The position numbers and the translations under genes are program-made. Shown here one piece after another: positions 53,474-62,853 of a stretch of 64,000 nucleotides of DNA. The stretch's first letter is position 1, and every line of letters begins with the position of its first letter. Below the pieces are notes generated by a model. The model worked only from the letters and a program-made list of their open reading frames with translations, searched no databases and was not told where the DNA came from. Source of the DNA: Cerasicoccus arenae (GTDB lineage Bacteria > Verrucomicrobiota > Verrucomicrobiia > Opitutales > Cerasicoccaceae); NCBI RefSeq assembly GCF_014651635.1, contig NZ_BMXG01000004.1:62001-126000 (forward strand), in the 5' to 3' direction.

Positions 53474-53561
53474 GGGGGAGGGTGATTGGCCCCTCCGGCA
53501 GGCTAGTCAATCCTCAAATAGACGTTGCCTTGCGCCGCCTGACCGCAATCGTAATAAAATC

Positions 53562-54218
53562 ATGAGCAAATTACGGCCTATCCGTTGCCTGATCACTGCC
53601 GGCCCGACTCGGGAATGGCTGGACCCTGTGCGCTTCATTACGAATCCCTCCAGCGGTAAAATGGGCTATGCAATTGCCGAGGCGGCGCGAGACATAGGCT
53701 GGGCAGTGGAGCTGGTTAGCGGGCCGGTGGCCTTGGCCGCACCAGATGGCGTCACGAGGGAAATGGTTGTAACTGGTGAGGATATGTTGTCGGCTGTGCA
53801 GCAGCGTTTCCCTGCGTGCGATGTGCTCATCAAGACTGCGGCGGTGTGCGATATGCGACCTCGACAGCGTGACGATCACAAAGTTAAAAAAAGGGACATG
53901 GCTTGGACGGTTGAGTTCGAGCCGACAGCGGACATTTTAAAGACCGTGGCCGCAAGCAAGCGCGCCGATCAGCTAGTCGTTGGCTTTGCCGCAGAAACGC
54001 AAGATGTGGAAGCCTATGCCCGTAAAAAACTGACCGAAAAGAATTTGGATTTTATTTGTGCAAATTCCGTTGCAGTTGGTGGCGCTTTTGAGTCGGACTG
54101 CAACGAAATCCTGCTCATTGGGGTCAATGGAGAAACCAGCAAACTCGGGCCAGCCAGTAAGATAGAAGTCGCCCGGTTATTGATCAGCCACTTGGCCGAC
54201 TTTTTAGACCTTGTTTAA
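53562..54218 (+). CDS. coaB: Phosphopantothenate-cysteine ligase, stand-alone
   Basis: 218 aa from ATG 53562 (frame open to 53364). Joins phosphopantothenate and cysteine in coenzyme A synthesis. Motifs: [59 protein letters not shown] and DFICANSV. Usually fused to the decarboxylase CoaC as CoaBC; here the CoaC domain is absent and must be encoded elsewhere. Convergent with the TerB-like gene, sharing 4 nt. Confidence 0.9.
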   Translation: MSKLRPIRCLITAGPTREWLDPVRFITNPSSGKMGYAIAEAARDIGWAVELVSGPVALAAPDGVTREMVVTGEDMLSAVQQRFPACDVLIKTAAVCDMRPRQRDDHKVKKRDMAWTVEFEPTADILKTVAASKRADQLVVGFAAETQDVEAYARKKLTEKNLDFICANSVAVGGAFESDCNEILLIGVNGETSKLGPASKIEVARLLISHLADFLDLV

Positions 54219-54613
54219 GAGGCGAGGCGCTGAATCATCTTCAGCATTTCCTGATAAACCGCATTTTCGTCGCCATTGATAATGGAGACCATCTGGCGGA
54301 CAGCTTCTTCTTCTTCGGGAGCAATTTCGCCGTCGGAAATAAAGAGCTGATTGATTGCCTGAATGGCAAAACGGCGGTCCTTCTGGTCTATTATCAGGTT
54401 GCGCATATCGCGCAGTAGGCGAATGCGCTCGGCCTCGTAAATTGGCTGTTCGAGCATCGGCGAAAGGTCATCCCACGTTTGTTCTTCAATACCCGGCATG
54501 CGAGGAATGAAGTCCGTTAAAAATCGTTCTTCTTCGGGTTGAACCACGCCGTCCACCCAAGCTGCTGCTATTAGAACTTTGGCGACCGCTAACGATAGTT
54601 CTTTATTAATCAT
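54215..54613 (-). CDS. TerB-like single-domain protein
   Basis: 132 aa from ATG 54613. Helical TerB-type domain: LSLAVAKVLIAAAWVDGVVQPEE, a middle acidic segment, then AIQAINQLFISDGEIAPEEEEAV, a two-fold pattern with 'DG' turns. Closely related in sequence to the N-terminal half of the protein at 1761-2693. A C8 tract (coding strand; 54618-54625) lies 4 nt before the start codon, where a Shine-Dalgarno would normally be. Function unknown. Confidence 0.78.
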   Translation of the reverse strand: MINKELSLAVAKVLIAAAWVDGVVQPEEERFLTDFIPRMPGIEEQTWDDLSPMLEQPIYEAERIRLLRDMRNLIIDQKDRRFAIQAINQLFISDGEIAPEEEEAVRQMVSIINGDENAVYQEMLKMIQRLAS

Positions 54614-54695
54614 AAATGGGGGGGGAGACTTTTTTAACGCTACTAGGTTGCGGCTAAACTGCAACTGATAAAACTGATCATAAGATGGACGTGAT

Positions 54696-55019
54696 TTAAT
54701 ACTTGGAGCCAAATGCCTCACGGTATTGGGAGAAATCATCACTGCTTTTTCTAAACGCGGCACCAGGCTGTACGGTGGGAGAAAAGCGGACCTCTTCGCT
54801 GCCCGTTTCAACGAGCTGCTGGCTCTGTACCGTTTTAGCCTTGGGGGCCGTGGACTCATCAACAGTTGGGAGGGTTTCCGTTAGCCACGTGCCAGCAATG
54901 TCGGGGTCTGTGCCGTCCACCATGAGGTACACGTTGTTGTAGAGAGCATGGGATGTGACAGTAGAGATGAGAAGAAGGCCGAAAACTGCGGGTAGGGGGA
55001 AGTATCTCGTGAAAGGCAT
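54696..55019 (-). CDS. Small secreted hypothetical protein
   Basis: 107 aa. Signal peptide (MPFTRYFPLPAVFGLLLISTVTSHA), then VYLMVDGTDPDIAGTWLTETLPT and a Ser/Gln-rich tail. No family recognised. Divergent from yicC and upstream of the TerB-like gene. Confidence 0.6.
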   Translation of the reverse strand: MPFTRYFPLPAVFGLLLISTVTSHALYNNVYLMVDGTDPDIAGTWLTETLPTVDESTAPKAKTVQSQQLVETGSEEVRFSPTVQPGAAFRKSSDDFSQYREAFGSKY

Positions 55020-55107
55020 GATTTAATAAATATCTTATTGTGGTGTACAGGCAATGCAAAATGCGTTCCGCCTTGCGCTACTCAGTGCAGTGCTTATTTT
55101 CCCGCAC

Positions 55108-55968
55108 ATGAACTCGATGACTGGTTATGGCCGCGCTCAAATTGAATGCCTCGGGCGCTTGGTGTCTTTGGAAATTTCTTCCGTCAACCGACGCAATTTG
55201 GAGATGACCTCCTCTCTGCCCCGAGAATGGCAAGGCATGGATCGTGTGATCGGTGAGCAGCTGCGTGCGCGATTCCAGCGAGGCAAATTCCATGTGCAAT
55301 TGCAATTGCGGTCTTTGAGCGGTCCAGAGTCTCAGTGGGACGCCGCTGTCATCCAGCAGCGATTCAAAGAATTGAAGAAAATTGCCGGTCAGGATTTGGT
55401 TGCCGACGCCAGCTTCTGGTTGCGCTTGGCAACACACACTCAGGACACCCAGCAGGATATTGATTGGGAGGATGCTTGGAACGCCATTTCGGGAACTTTA
55501 TCGGAAGCCTTGGACGCCTTGGCCGGTATGCGCGCTACTGAAGGACAGGCCTTGACCGAAGATATTCAGCAGCGTTTGGCTTTACTGGAAGGCTGGCGCA
55601 CAGAGATTTCCGGGCTGGCGCAGCAATCGGTTATTAATTATCGCGAAGCCCTCATGGAACGCTTGAAAAAAGCCAACCTAGAGCTTCATCTTGACGACGA
55701 GCGCGTGCTCAAGGAAATCGCGCTGTTTGCTGATCGTTGCGATGTGGAGGAGGAATTGACCCGTCTGGCCAGCCACCTGATGCAGTTCAATCAAGCCCTG
55801 GAAAGTGATGAATCCGTGGGCCGGAAGCTCGACTTTATGTGCCAGGAAATAAACCGCGAGGTGAACACCATTGGCAGCAAGGCCAATAACCTGGAAATCA
55901 CGCGATTGGTGATCGAATGCAAGAACGAGCTGGAGCGCATCCGCGAGCAGGTCCAAAACATCGAATAA
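55108..55968 (+). CDS. yicC: YicC-family endoribonuclease
   Basis: 286 aa from ATG 55108. Begins MNSMTGYGRAQ and contains EISSVNRRNLEM and the C-terminal block VGRKLDFMCQEINREVNTIGSKANNLEI, both hallmarks of YicC/YloC. YicC is a manganese-dependent RNase that helps degrade small RNAs in E. coli. The carotenoid desaturase follows after 3 nt. The frame is open to 55054. Confidence 0.94.
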   Translation: MNSMTGYGRAQIECLGRLVSLEISSVNRRNLEMTSSLPREWQGMDRVIGEQLRARFQRGKFHVQLQLRSLSGPESQWDAAVIQQRFKELKKIAGQDLVADASFWLRLATHTQDTQQDIDWEDAWNAISGTLSEALDALAGMRATEGQALTEDIQQRLALLEGWRTEISGLAQQSVINYREALMERLKKANLELHLDDERVLKEIALFADRCDVEEELTRLASHLMQFNQALESDESVGRKLDFMCQEINREVNTIGSKANNLEITRLVIECKNELERIREQVQNIE

Positions 55969-55971
55969 GCG

Positions 55972-57447
55972 ATGGCAGACCCCGTCATTGTTCTGGGCGG
56001 TGGGCTGGGCGGCCTGAGCGCCGCGATTCACTTGGCCTGCGCTGGCGAGCGGGTCACACTGCTTGAGCAGAACACGCGTTTTGGCGGCAAGTGCAACCTT
56101 CGTCAATGGGAAGGCTTTCAGTTCGATACCGGCCCTTCGCTGCTGACCATGCCCTTCGTTGTCGATGAGCTGTTCGCCCATGCCGGGCGTCGTCGGGAGG
56201 ACTATTTGGAGTTCACGCGTGTTGCCCCGGCCTGCTGTTATTTTTTCCCTAATGGACGGACCTTCGACGCACCTGGCACACTGGAGGGATTCCGCGAAGC
56301 CGTGGCTCGGGATTTTCCGAAAGACCTAGCTGGTTTTGACCGTTTCATGAAATACTGCCGCAACCTCTGGGAGGTCAGTGGACCGTTGTTTTTGTTTAAT
56401 CGATTGGAGCCCGCCATTGCGCTGAAAATTCGCCCTAAGCACGCCTTGGCTGGCCTTGCAGCCATGCGACCGTGGACGCTGCGTCAGGCGGTGGAACATT
56501 ATTTTAAGGCCCCTGAGCTGCGTCAGTTGTTTTCGCGCTACGCAACCTACAACGGCTCCGATCCCTGGCGCACACCAGCGACGTTTAATGTGATCAGCTA
56601 TGTGGAAATGGCCTTTGGCTCGTGGCACATTCAGGGCGGTGTTTATCAACTGGTTGAGGCGCTGGTTCGCTTGGCGGGCGAGCTTGGCGTGGAGCTTCGA
56701 TCAGAGACCAAGGCGGAAGCGCTGCGTTTTAATACTGACGGGATGGGGGTTGCTGGCGTGGAATTAGCCGATGGGACTTTTCTGCCAGCGAGTCAAGTGG
56801 TGGTCAATGCAGACGGCGTTGCCGCGCTGACGGGGTCGCTGTTTGGTGGGCATCCAAAATCGGCCCAATGGCGTCGTCAATGGGAGGCGCGTGAAGCGTC
56901 CAGCAGTGGGGGCGTTCAGTTACTGGCGATCAAAGGAAATTGCGATGCGCTGGCGTGCCACAATATTTTCTTTAACGCGGATTATCGCCAGGAGTTCACG
57001 GATCTATTTGACCGACCACAGCCGTTGCGTGATCCGACGATTTACTTGTCTGCGCCGTGCAAGATCGATCCAACGCAGGCTCCGGCGGGGCATGAAGCGT
57101 GGTTCCTGCTAGTCAATGCGCCAGACTGTGGTCGATCGCCCGAATGGCCGGAAGATTACGATGCTCGCGTGCGCGAATCCTTGGCAAAGCAATTGCCTTG
57201 GTTTAACGATGATCGCGTGCTCTGGCGGGAAAGCCTGCCGCCCAGCTTTTTGCGTGATGCCTATGGTGCTTGGCGAGGGGCAATTTATGGGCCTGCTTCC
57301 AATGACCGTCGTTCCGCTTTTTTAAGGATTTCTCCGCGAGGGCCTGTTCCGGGAGTGTTCTTTGCGGGCGGGGCAGCACACCCGGGAGGGGGCATTCCGT
57401 TGGTGTTAACAAGTGGGCGTTTGGCAGCCGAGTTAGTAGCGAAGTAG
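55972..57447 (+). CDS. Carotenoid desaturase (CrtI/CrtN family)
   Basis: 491 aa. Dinucleotide motif VIVLGGGLGGLSAAIHLACAGERVTLLEQ at the N-terminus; GGKCNLRQWEGFQFDTGPSLL; C-terminal FAD motif GVFFAGGAAHPGGGIPLVLTSGRLAAE. Desaturates phytoene or a related polyene at the membrane, giving coloured carotenoids. No crtB is in the window. Translationally close to yicC. Phytoene versus diapophytoene specificity cannot be told. Confidence 0.9.
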   Translation: MADPVIVLGGGLGGLSAAIHLACAGERVTLLEQNTRFGGKCNLRQWEGFQFDTGPSLLTMPFVVDELFAHAGRRREDYLEFTRVAPACCYFFPNGRTFDAPGTLEGFREAVARDFPKDLAGFDRFMKYCRNLWEVSGPLFLFNRLEPAIALKIRPKHALAGLAAMRPWTLRQAVEHYFKAPELRQLFSRYATYNGSDPWRTPATFNVISYVEMAFGSWHIQGGVYQLVEALVRLAGELGVELRSETKAEALRFNTDGMGVAGVELADGTFLPASQVVVNADGVAALTGSLFGGHPKSAQWRRQWEAREASSSGGVQLLAIKGNCDALACHNIFFNADYRQEFTDLFDRPQPLRDPTIYLSAPCKIDPTQAPAGHEAWFLLVNAPDCGRSPEWPEDYDARVRESLAKQLPWFNDDRVLWRESLPPSFLRDAYGAWRGAIYGPASNDRRSAFLRISPRGPVPGVFFAGGAAHPGGGIPLVLTSGRLAAELVAK

Positions 57448-57463
57448 GGTAGACCAGTAGTCT

Positions 57464-58084
57464 TTAATCAACAAAATACATGCTGTTGGCAATGCCTTTG
57501 CATTGGGCAAAGAACTGCTTGAATCGGTCTTCGGGTGCCTCAATGCGTAGTAGATAAGTTTCACCCTCCAGCTCTGCCCAGCTGTCTTGCACGATGATGC
57601 GCTTGGGCTCGCCATCAATGATGCGCTTGATGGCGTATTCGACCGTGATCGGCTTAGCTCCCAGGAAACGGATTTTTGTAGGGCCTGCATCGGATTCCGG
57701 CATGGTGATGATCTCGAAGTATTCCTGTTTACGGGCGGCGTCCTCGCTGCGTGTGCGCAAGTATTTGGATACGGTTTGTTGGCTTATGCCGCCCGATATT
57801 GCAGAATTAGGATACACCGACAGCGACATCTTGTTGTCGGGAAGTAGATTTTGCGTGATTAGAAACGATTCCTTATTCGGCTTTGCTAAATCAAAGAAAT
57901 CGATGTAATCCAGCTGGATATTATGCTTACCCTCTAGCCGGATGCGCGGCATTTGCATGGTTTCCAGCAATTCGGTGACGACTTCCGCCTTAAGGGGATA
58001 GGCCGAATTTGGCTGGGTAAAGGCCAATGCAGGCAAGGTGAGGACGGCGCTCAATACGCCCGATAGAATCAGCTGTTTTTTCAT
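57464..58084 (-). CDS. Secreted hypothetical protein at the end of the pilin-like cassette
   Basis: 206 aa. Signal peptide (MKKQLILSGVLSAVLTLPALA), no other recognised motif; contains LSVYPNSAISGGISQQTV and PITVEYAIKRIIDG. Zero-gap with the upstream 744 aa protein gene, so clearly one operon. May serve the surface structure made by the cassette. Confidence 0.7.
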   Translation of the reverse strand: MKKQLILSGVLSAVLTLPALAFTQPNSAYPLKAEVVTELLETMQMPRIRLEGKHNIQLDYIDFFDLAKPNKESFLITQNLLPDNKMSLSVYPNSAISGGISQQTVSKYLRTRSEDAARKQEYFEIITMPESDAGPTKIRFLGAKPITVEYAIKRIIDGEPKRIIVQDSWAELEGETYLLRIEAPEDRFKQFFAQCKGIANSMYFVD

Positions 58085-60319
58085 TTAGGAACTGGTCAAG
58101 TTGGCTTTGATTTCGGCCACTGCGGCCTTGTATTCCTCTTCATTCAGATCGCGATAGTCTCGGCCACGATAGGTGCGAGTGCTGGGCGTTCCGGGGGGGT
58201 AGTAACCTTCGCCAAGCTTTTCGTGGAAACCCCAGTTACGGTTAGGCGCATCGTAAACATCGCCTTTACCCCAGCGCTCTTTGGACACTTCACTTTCAAA
58301 AAGCGCAACGATGGAGCCGCGAATGCGCAGTGTTTTGCCACTCCATTTTTCCAGAAATCGGGGAAAGTTTTCTACGCCGCCACTGTAGGAATTGGAGCCT
58401 GTTTCGCCGGATGGTACGATGCCTGCGAGAATGGCCGCAGAGACTTCTGTGAAGTTGGAGGCGACGCGGTTGCTGTCTTTGCTTTTCGTGCTGTTGGCGT
58501 CGTCCCAGTTCGTGCTGAGGAAGGTGATGGCGTCGGCGACCAGAGCAGAGGGTGCTTCCGCACCAGAGGACGCAAAATTACTAGAGGAATCCGGTTCGGT
58601 TGGAGAACCCGTATTGGGGTCACCATCAGCATTGTAATGACCGTCAATATACATCGCCTGATTGGTGGCGAAACTGGTACCGTAAATGCCGTTACTCTGC
58701 GCAAAGGTTGGGTTCGGGATTTCTTTGGCGTTGGTGATTTTAACTCCCCATCCTTCGATGGCGGGATTCACATTATCTGGGCGATTGGACGTGGCGTTTT
58801 GCTCGGGGAATTCGACGTAGACAACGCCGTTCCACCAATCGCTGGGTGCGCCGCCGGAACTCCAGTCATTAACGTCATTTTTATCCAAAATGGTTTTAAG
58901 AGCACCTACATCGACATTAACCATGTTGAGGTCCGCGCCTTCGCGTTTGTCATGCATGCCGGAGGTCACGGTTTCATTGCTGCCACTTCCGGTGCTGGCG
59001 AAGTTTTCTACCGTGATAAACGACGATTTTGGATGGATGTTGATCTTGTTTGGTTTACCGGTTTCGTCATACTTAATGCTCCCATCGGAATCACGCTCAA
59101 AGTAATGCATGCTTACATTTCCAGCAGAGTTTACGGAGACCGTTAAGCCTGCCTTGTAAGCGAACTTCTGTTTTTCAACTTCGTTGCGATCCACGGCGGC
59201 TTCATAGGCGGCTTGGCTAACGGACGGGTCCGGGATCGTCAGCTCGGTTTTTGTCAGAGTGGGTTGGATGAGTTGATAGGCGTAATTGAGCGACTCCTGC
59301 GCACTGGTGGAATCATCGGTGTCTTCCACGTATTCCATAACGCCCACGGGATTTTGTTGGGAAATGCCGTGTGATTTGTTCAGCAAGTTGCCATCAAAGA
59401 GTTGGCTGGCGATAGATTCCCAGTTGTTGGCCGTGCTTTCGAGCCAGTCACCGCTGTGTAGTTCTCTGGCGTCCTGTTCCCAAGTGTTATCCTCTTTCAT
59501 TGAAATCAAGTCGCCATCACGATTGGTGAATTTGACTGAGCCGTTGCTGGTCGACTGACCGGACTCTGAACGTCGCCCGTGGAAAATGTCGCCGGAGGTC
59601 GTCACTTTTTCATGGAACGTGAGATCGCTACCGGCTTGGATAAACATATCACCGTTGGCGTGGACATTGCCGTAGATGTTCATCGAGGGCCCGGGCGCAA
59701 TCTCCATCGGCAAATTATAAAAGATAGCATGGGCAAAAAGAGGCGCGTCACGCACTTCTAGCAGCTGACGTGTATAGGCGGTGGTGTTCTCGGCCCAGCC
59801 TTTGCGGGTGACGGTCGCCTTGGCCAGAATTTCGATACCACGGACAAAAGTCATGGTGCCAGCAAGCGGGTCGTTCTCATTACCAGGAACGTTCGGATCG
59901 ATGAATCGCCAGTCGCCAGGAGGCACGGGGCCACCAATGATTTCCACGGGCTCACTCTCAAACTGATCCATGCTGGTGTACTTCGTTACGCTTGGGCTGA
60001 CCAAATTGGTGTTGGCTTTAGCGCCGGATCCAATGTAGCGGGTGATAAACTCCGAAGGCACGCCAAGCGGATTTTTATCTGGCGACAATTCATCTTTGGG
60101 AAATGCAACGCTGCTATCGAAACGGTTCTGCAAGTCGGCGAAACTCGCCTGAAGCAAGGTCTCCGACGCCAACCGCGCTTCGTGGTATAGATTCGCTCGC
60201 TTATTGAGCGAGGACTCATGACGCACCAGACGTAAGGCGGCAAAAACGACCGCGCCTAAGGCAGTCGCGATGATCAGCACCAGCATGATGCTGTTGCCGT
60301 GACGATGATGATTTTTCAT
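58085..60319 (-). CDS. Large pilin-like cassette protein (PilX-like)
   Basis: 744 aa. N-terminal HGNSIMLVLIIATALGAVVFAALRLVRHESSLNKRA, a single hydrophobic helix like PilX-type minor pilins, followed by long Ser/Asn/Asp-rich extracellular region with repeated beta-rich stretches. Follows two pseudopilin genes in the same direction. Verrucomicrobia carry four-gene cassettes of such large and small pilin-like proteins (Verru_Chthon cassettes), and I think this is one or a relative. Function unknown; surface-exposed. Confidence 0.7.
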   Translation of the reverse strand: MKNHHRHGNSIMLVLIIATALGAVVFAALRLVRHESSLNKRANLYHEARLASETLLQASFADLQNRFDSSVAFPKDELSPDKNPLGVPSEFITRYIGSGAKANTNLVSPSVTKYTSMDQFESEPVEIIGGPVPPGDWRFIDPNVPGNENDPLAGTMTFVRGIEILAKATVTRKGWAENTTAYTRQLLEVRDAPLFAHAIFYNLPMEIAPGPSMNIYGNVHANGDMFIQAGSDLTFHEKVTTSGDIFHGRRSESGQSTSNGSVKFTNRDGDLISMKEDNTWEQDARELHSGDWLESTANNWESIASQLFDGNLLNKSHGISQQNPVGVMEYVEDTDDSTSAQESLNYAYQLIQPTLTKTELTIPDPSVSQAAYEAAVDRNEVEKQKFAYKAGLTVSVNSAGNVSMHYFERDSDGSIKYDETGKPNKINIHPKSSFITVENFASTGSGSNETVTSGMHDKREGADLNMVNVDVGALKTILDKNDVNDWSSGGAPSDWWNGVVYVEFPEQNATSNRPDNVNPAIEGWGVKITNAKEIPNPTFAQSNGIYGTSFATNQAMYIDGHYNADGDPNTGSPTEPDSSSNFASSGAEAPSALVADAITFLSTNWDDANSTKSKDSNRVASNFTEVSAAILAGIVPSGETGSNSYSGGVENFPRFLEKWSGKTLRIRGSIVALFESEVSKERWGKGDVYDAPNRNWGFHEKLGEGYYPPGTPSTRTYRGRDYRDLNEEEYKAAVAEIKANLTSS

Positions 60320-60322
60320 GGC

Positions 60323-61009
60323 TTATCCTCTTGGTGAAATGGATAAATTGTAGGTGTTGGTCACTTCCTTAACGTTGTTTCCGTGGAGGATTTCTCCGTT
60401 TACAACGGTGACCTTGCCCTGTTTGTAATTGGTGAAGAGGCGACCGTTAGAGACGCCCCTGGAAAGCTCAATGACTACTGGATAATCGCCGCTATCATCG
60501 TCAGCGATTTTAGTTAGCATGTCTTCCAGTGTGTAATTCGCGGTATCTAGAAAATCGCTGGCGCTTGTGGCATTCCACTCGAGGCGGTATACAGGCCCAA
60601 TACCATCGTTATCTTCATTGGCTTTGCGAAAGTAGATGACTGCGCTGGTGTAGTGTTCGCTGTCATCGCTGTTAGGGTAGGGCTCTGTGTTCACGAGCAC
60701 GAGGCAGTCTCCGCTCTGATTATCGTCGCGCCGGTCAGCACCCGCATCGCGGTCATCAGTTGCAAAGCTTTTATAGATAATTGCGGCATTCGATGAGCGT
60801 GCTTCAGCGGCCAGACGCATGGTGAAAGTACGGACGTCTTCTGAGATCTCAGCCTTTTCCGTGCCCCAAAATACGCCACGTGCGACGTCGACCATAAAGG
60901 CCATCATGCCAACGGAAAGCAGTGATACGAGGGTCAGCGCGATCAGCATTTCGGTCAGCGTAAATCCGCTCGCTGATTGCCGTAAACGAGTGTGATGTTG
61001 CAAGTTCAT
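60323..61009 (-). CDS. Type IV pilin-like / pseudopilin (PilW/GspJ-like)
   Basis: 228 aa from ATG 61009. Prepilin signal SASG|FTLTEMLIALTLVSLL with cleavage after Gly and a Glu at mature position 5. The C-terminal domain is hydrophilic (DDRDAGADRRDDNQSG). Seven bases separate it from the upstream pilin gene. Likely a minor pilin processed by PilD, which is not in the window. Confidence 0.83.
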   Translation of the reverse strand: MNLQHHTRLRQSASGFTLTEMLIALTLVSLLSVGMMAFMVDVARGVFWGTEKAEISEDVRTFTMRLAAEARSSNAAIIYKSFATDDRDAGADRRDDNQSGDCLVLVNTEPYPNSDDSEHYTSAVIYFRKANEDNDGIGPVYRLEWNATSASDFLDTANYTLEDMLTKIADDDSGDYPVVIELSRGVSNGRLFTNYKQGKVTVVNGEILHGNNVKEVTNTYNLSISPRG

Positions 61010-61016
61010 ACGCCTT

Positions 61017-61544
61017 TTAGTAAGTTGAAATTTCGCTGCGGAAGCCACGCACCTCACCCGCATAGATGCGGTTGCTCGTGGGGTGTCTCCAAGAATAACC
61101 GACCTCCATCCAGTAGCCTTGCAAATCGGTGGCTTCGGTTACGGTGATGTTGACTGTGACGTCCAGCTCTTTCTTTGATTCGCCTTCGGCGTTTGAGATA
61201 ATCGGCACGTTGATGACCACGTCATCGCCCAGTGGCACGGCCAGTGTCTCCCCAAAGCCGATGATGAACGTGTGATATTCCTTGCCTGTGCCATTAACGG
61301 GCGGCGCTTCGAGCGTCAGGTAGTCGATGCTCTTGGCCTGTTCGAGAAAGCTGATGGCGACGTTGAGGGCAGAGGACTCGTAGAGGTTATTCTCCGCGTC
61401 CGCTCGAACCGTAAATACGCCCGAAATGATGCCACCAGCCAAAATAACAAAAATGGTCATCGCAATCATCACTTCGGTTAGAGTCAATCCTAGTGACTGA
61501 TGTCGCGGAAGCGATTGCGAGGCAGGTTGCAACTTGGTTTTCAT
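61017..61544 (-). CDS. Type IV pilin-like / pseudopilin (PilV/GspI-like)
   Basis: 175 aa from ATG 61544. Prepilin signal QSLG|LTLTEVMIAMTIFVILAG, then a short beta-domain. First gene of the pilin cassette (61544 to 57464). No clear promoter was found, but a C15 tract lies 230 nt upstream. Confidence 0.83.
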   Translation of the reverse strand: MKTKLQPASQSLPRHQSLGLTLTEVMIAMTIFVILAGGIISGVFTVRADAENNLYESSALNVAISFLEQAKSIDYLTLEAPPVNGTGKEYHTFIIGFGETLAVPLGDDVVINVPIISNAEGESKKELDVTVNITVTEATDLQGYWMEVGYSWRHPTSNRIYAGEVRGFRSEISTY

Positions 61545-61776
61545 CGTAAATTGCCAACATAATAGATGTTGACTCGATGTGGTCAATTGACAACTATTCT
61601 AGCGGAGTTGGTTTACTCTTTTTTCTCAGACAATATACGAGAAATTCGTTTTTTCCGGGTTCTTTGCCCCATTGCGAGGTCGATGGTTCCTGAGGTTGAT
61701 CAAGGAACTGCCTTACAGGGACGTGACGATATTGAGAGATTGCTGATTTTTTGCTCAGATCTGTCCGCATTTCCTT

Positions 61777-61791
61777 CCCCCCCCCCCCCCC
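61777..61791 (-). repeat. 15-base homopolymer (C on plus, G on minus) between the MidA-like gene and the pilin cassette
   Basis: Longest homopolymer in the window. On the minus strand it is G15, long enough to fold as an intramolecular quadruplex (four GGG with one-base loops). It lies 21 nt after the MidA-like stop and about 230 nt upstream of the pilin cassette, both on the minus strand. Confidence 0.95.
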
Positions 61792-61812
61792 TTGGCGCGG
61801 AGTGTCGGTCCG

Positions 61813-62796
61813 TTAGCGCGTCGCGCTGAGGACTTGGAATTTGGCTCCGAATCCTCCAGGATGGAGCAGAGATTGCAATTGTTGGCGGTTGGCCTGATCA
61901 GTGTTGACTCGCTCGATTTCCGCCCATGCGCGTTTAACTAAAAACGCCTCCTGCCGTTCGAGCGGTTGCACCTTAAAACCAGCATCGCGTAAAACGCCCT
62001 CCAGCCGATCCCAGCAAACATGAGTCGTCAGGTCCTGCTGACCAGGCCGCGCGAGTAAGTCTGACTCTTGCTGATGCCGATAATACGCCCGGGCAGAGCC
62101 TTGCGGGGTCGCGGTCAGCAATTCAAGCCAAGGCTTACCGTAGTCAATTAGGATGACGCCCCCCCCCCAGTTCCCCGCGCACCAGCTTCGGAGGAGGGAC
62201 TCAGCCTCCAGCGAAATATCGAGCCGATAGCCCTCGGGCATTCTGTGGGGCAATTCTGCGGCCAATTGATTTTGCACCGGCTGGCTCAGCGCGGACAACG
62301 GAACTTCCGTCAGTTCATCGTCCGTAACGAGGACTCCCCATTCGCGCCAGCTCCCCTCGTGAAACTCCAATCGATGAAAAGGCTGGGCGTCGAGGACTTC
62401 GTTTGCCGCAATTACGGTGCAATCGTCCGGGACGAAATCGGACCCGAGCGGAAACGTTTTTACAGTCCCAAAGCCAGTCGCTACGCCATTGAACATACCA
62501 CCTTCGGGCTCAGCACCGATCTCAGTCAACGTATAGTCCGCTGGGTCTGAAGATGTAATTAACTGCCGTGCCGCTTCGCTGATTAGTCGGCCAAAAACAC
62601 TGCCAACTGAGACCGAGGTGTAGAAATCGGTCGCTGTGCCTTTGCCAACACGCGGCCGGCTGCGGCGATAATAGCCCTCGGTCTCGTGATAAAGTGCGAT
62701 GCGAGAGAAATCGGCATAGCTGACGCAGTCTTCTGAATCCGCAGCTGCGCGTAGGGCCATAAAGAGAGGTGAGGGGATTGTTTCACGGGTTGCCAC
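61813..62796 (-). CDS. MidA/NDUFAF7-like SAM-dependent methyltransferase (DUF185)
   Basis: About 327 aa from GTG 62796 (a TTG at 62832 is possible). Family motifs: YHETEGYYRRSRPRVGKGTATDFYTSVSVGSVFGRL, LTEIGAEPEGGMF, ANEVLDAQPFHRLEF and ILIDYGKPWLELL. MidA-type enzymes methylate an Arg of complex I subunits in mitochondria; the bacterial substrate is not established. A G10 tract (coding strand) at 62159-62168 encodes WGGGV. Divergent from tsaD with a short spacer. Confidence 0.85.
   Translation of the reverse strand: MATRETIPSPLFMALRAAADSEDCVSYADFSRIALYHETEGYYRRSRPRVGKGTATDFYTSVSVGSVFGRLISEAARQLITSSDPADYTLTEIGAEPEGGMFNGVATGFGTVKTFPLGSDFVPDDCTVIAANEVLDAQPFHRLEFHEGSWREWGVLVTDDELTEVPLSALSQPVQNQLAAELPHRMPEGYRLDISLEAESLLRSWCAGNWGGGVILIDYGKPWLELLTATPQGSARAYYRHQQESDLLARPGQQDLTTHVCWDRLEGVLRDAGFKVQPLERQEAFLVKRAWAEIERVNTDQANRQQLQSLLHPGGFGAKFQVLSATR
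62159..62168 (-). repeat. G10 (coding strand) tract inside the MidA-like gene
   Basis: Ten C on the plus strand encode GNWGGGVILID, in frame, about two thirds into the gene. Confidence 0.95.
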
Positions 62797-62853
62797 GGCG
62801 GAAAAGATTGTGCCTGATAGCGGTTCGCGCAAGCATCTGCGCGGATAATTTTC

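Noticed and set aside
58223-59146. 307-codon plus-strand open frame antisense to the PilX-like gene
   Set aside because: Fully inside a well-supported gene on the other strand, no family motifs, low-complexity composition typical of a shadow frame.
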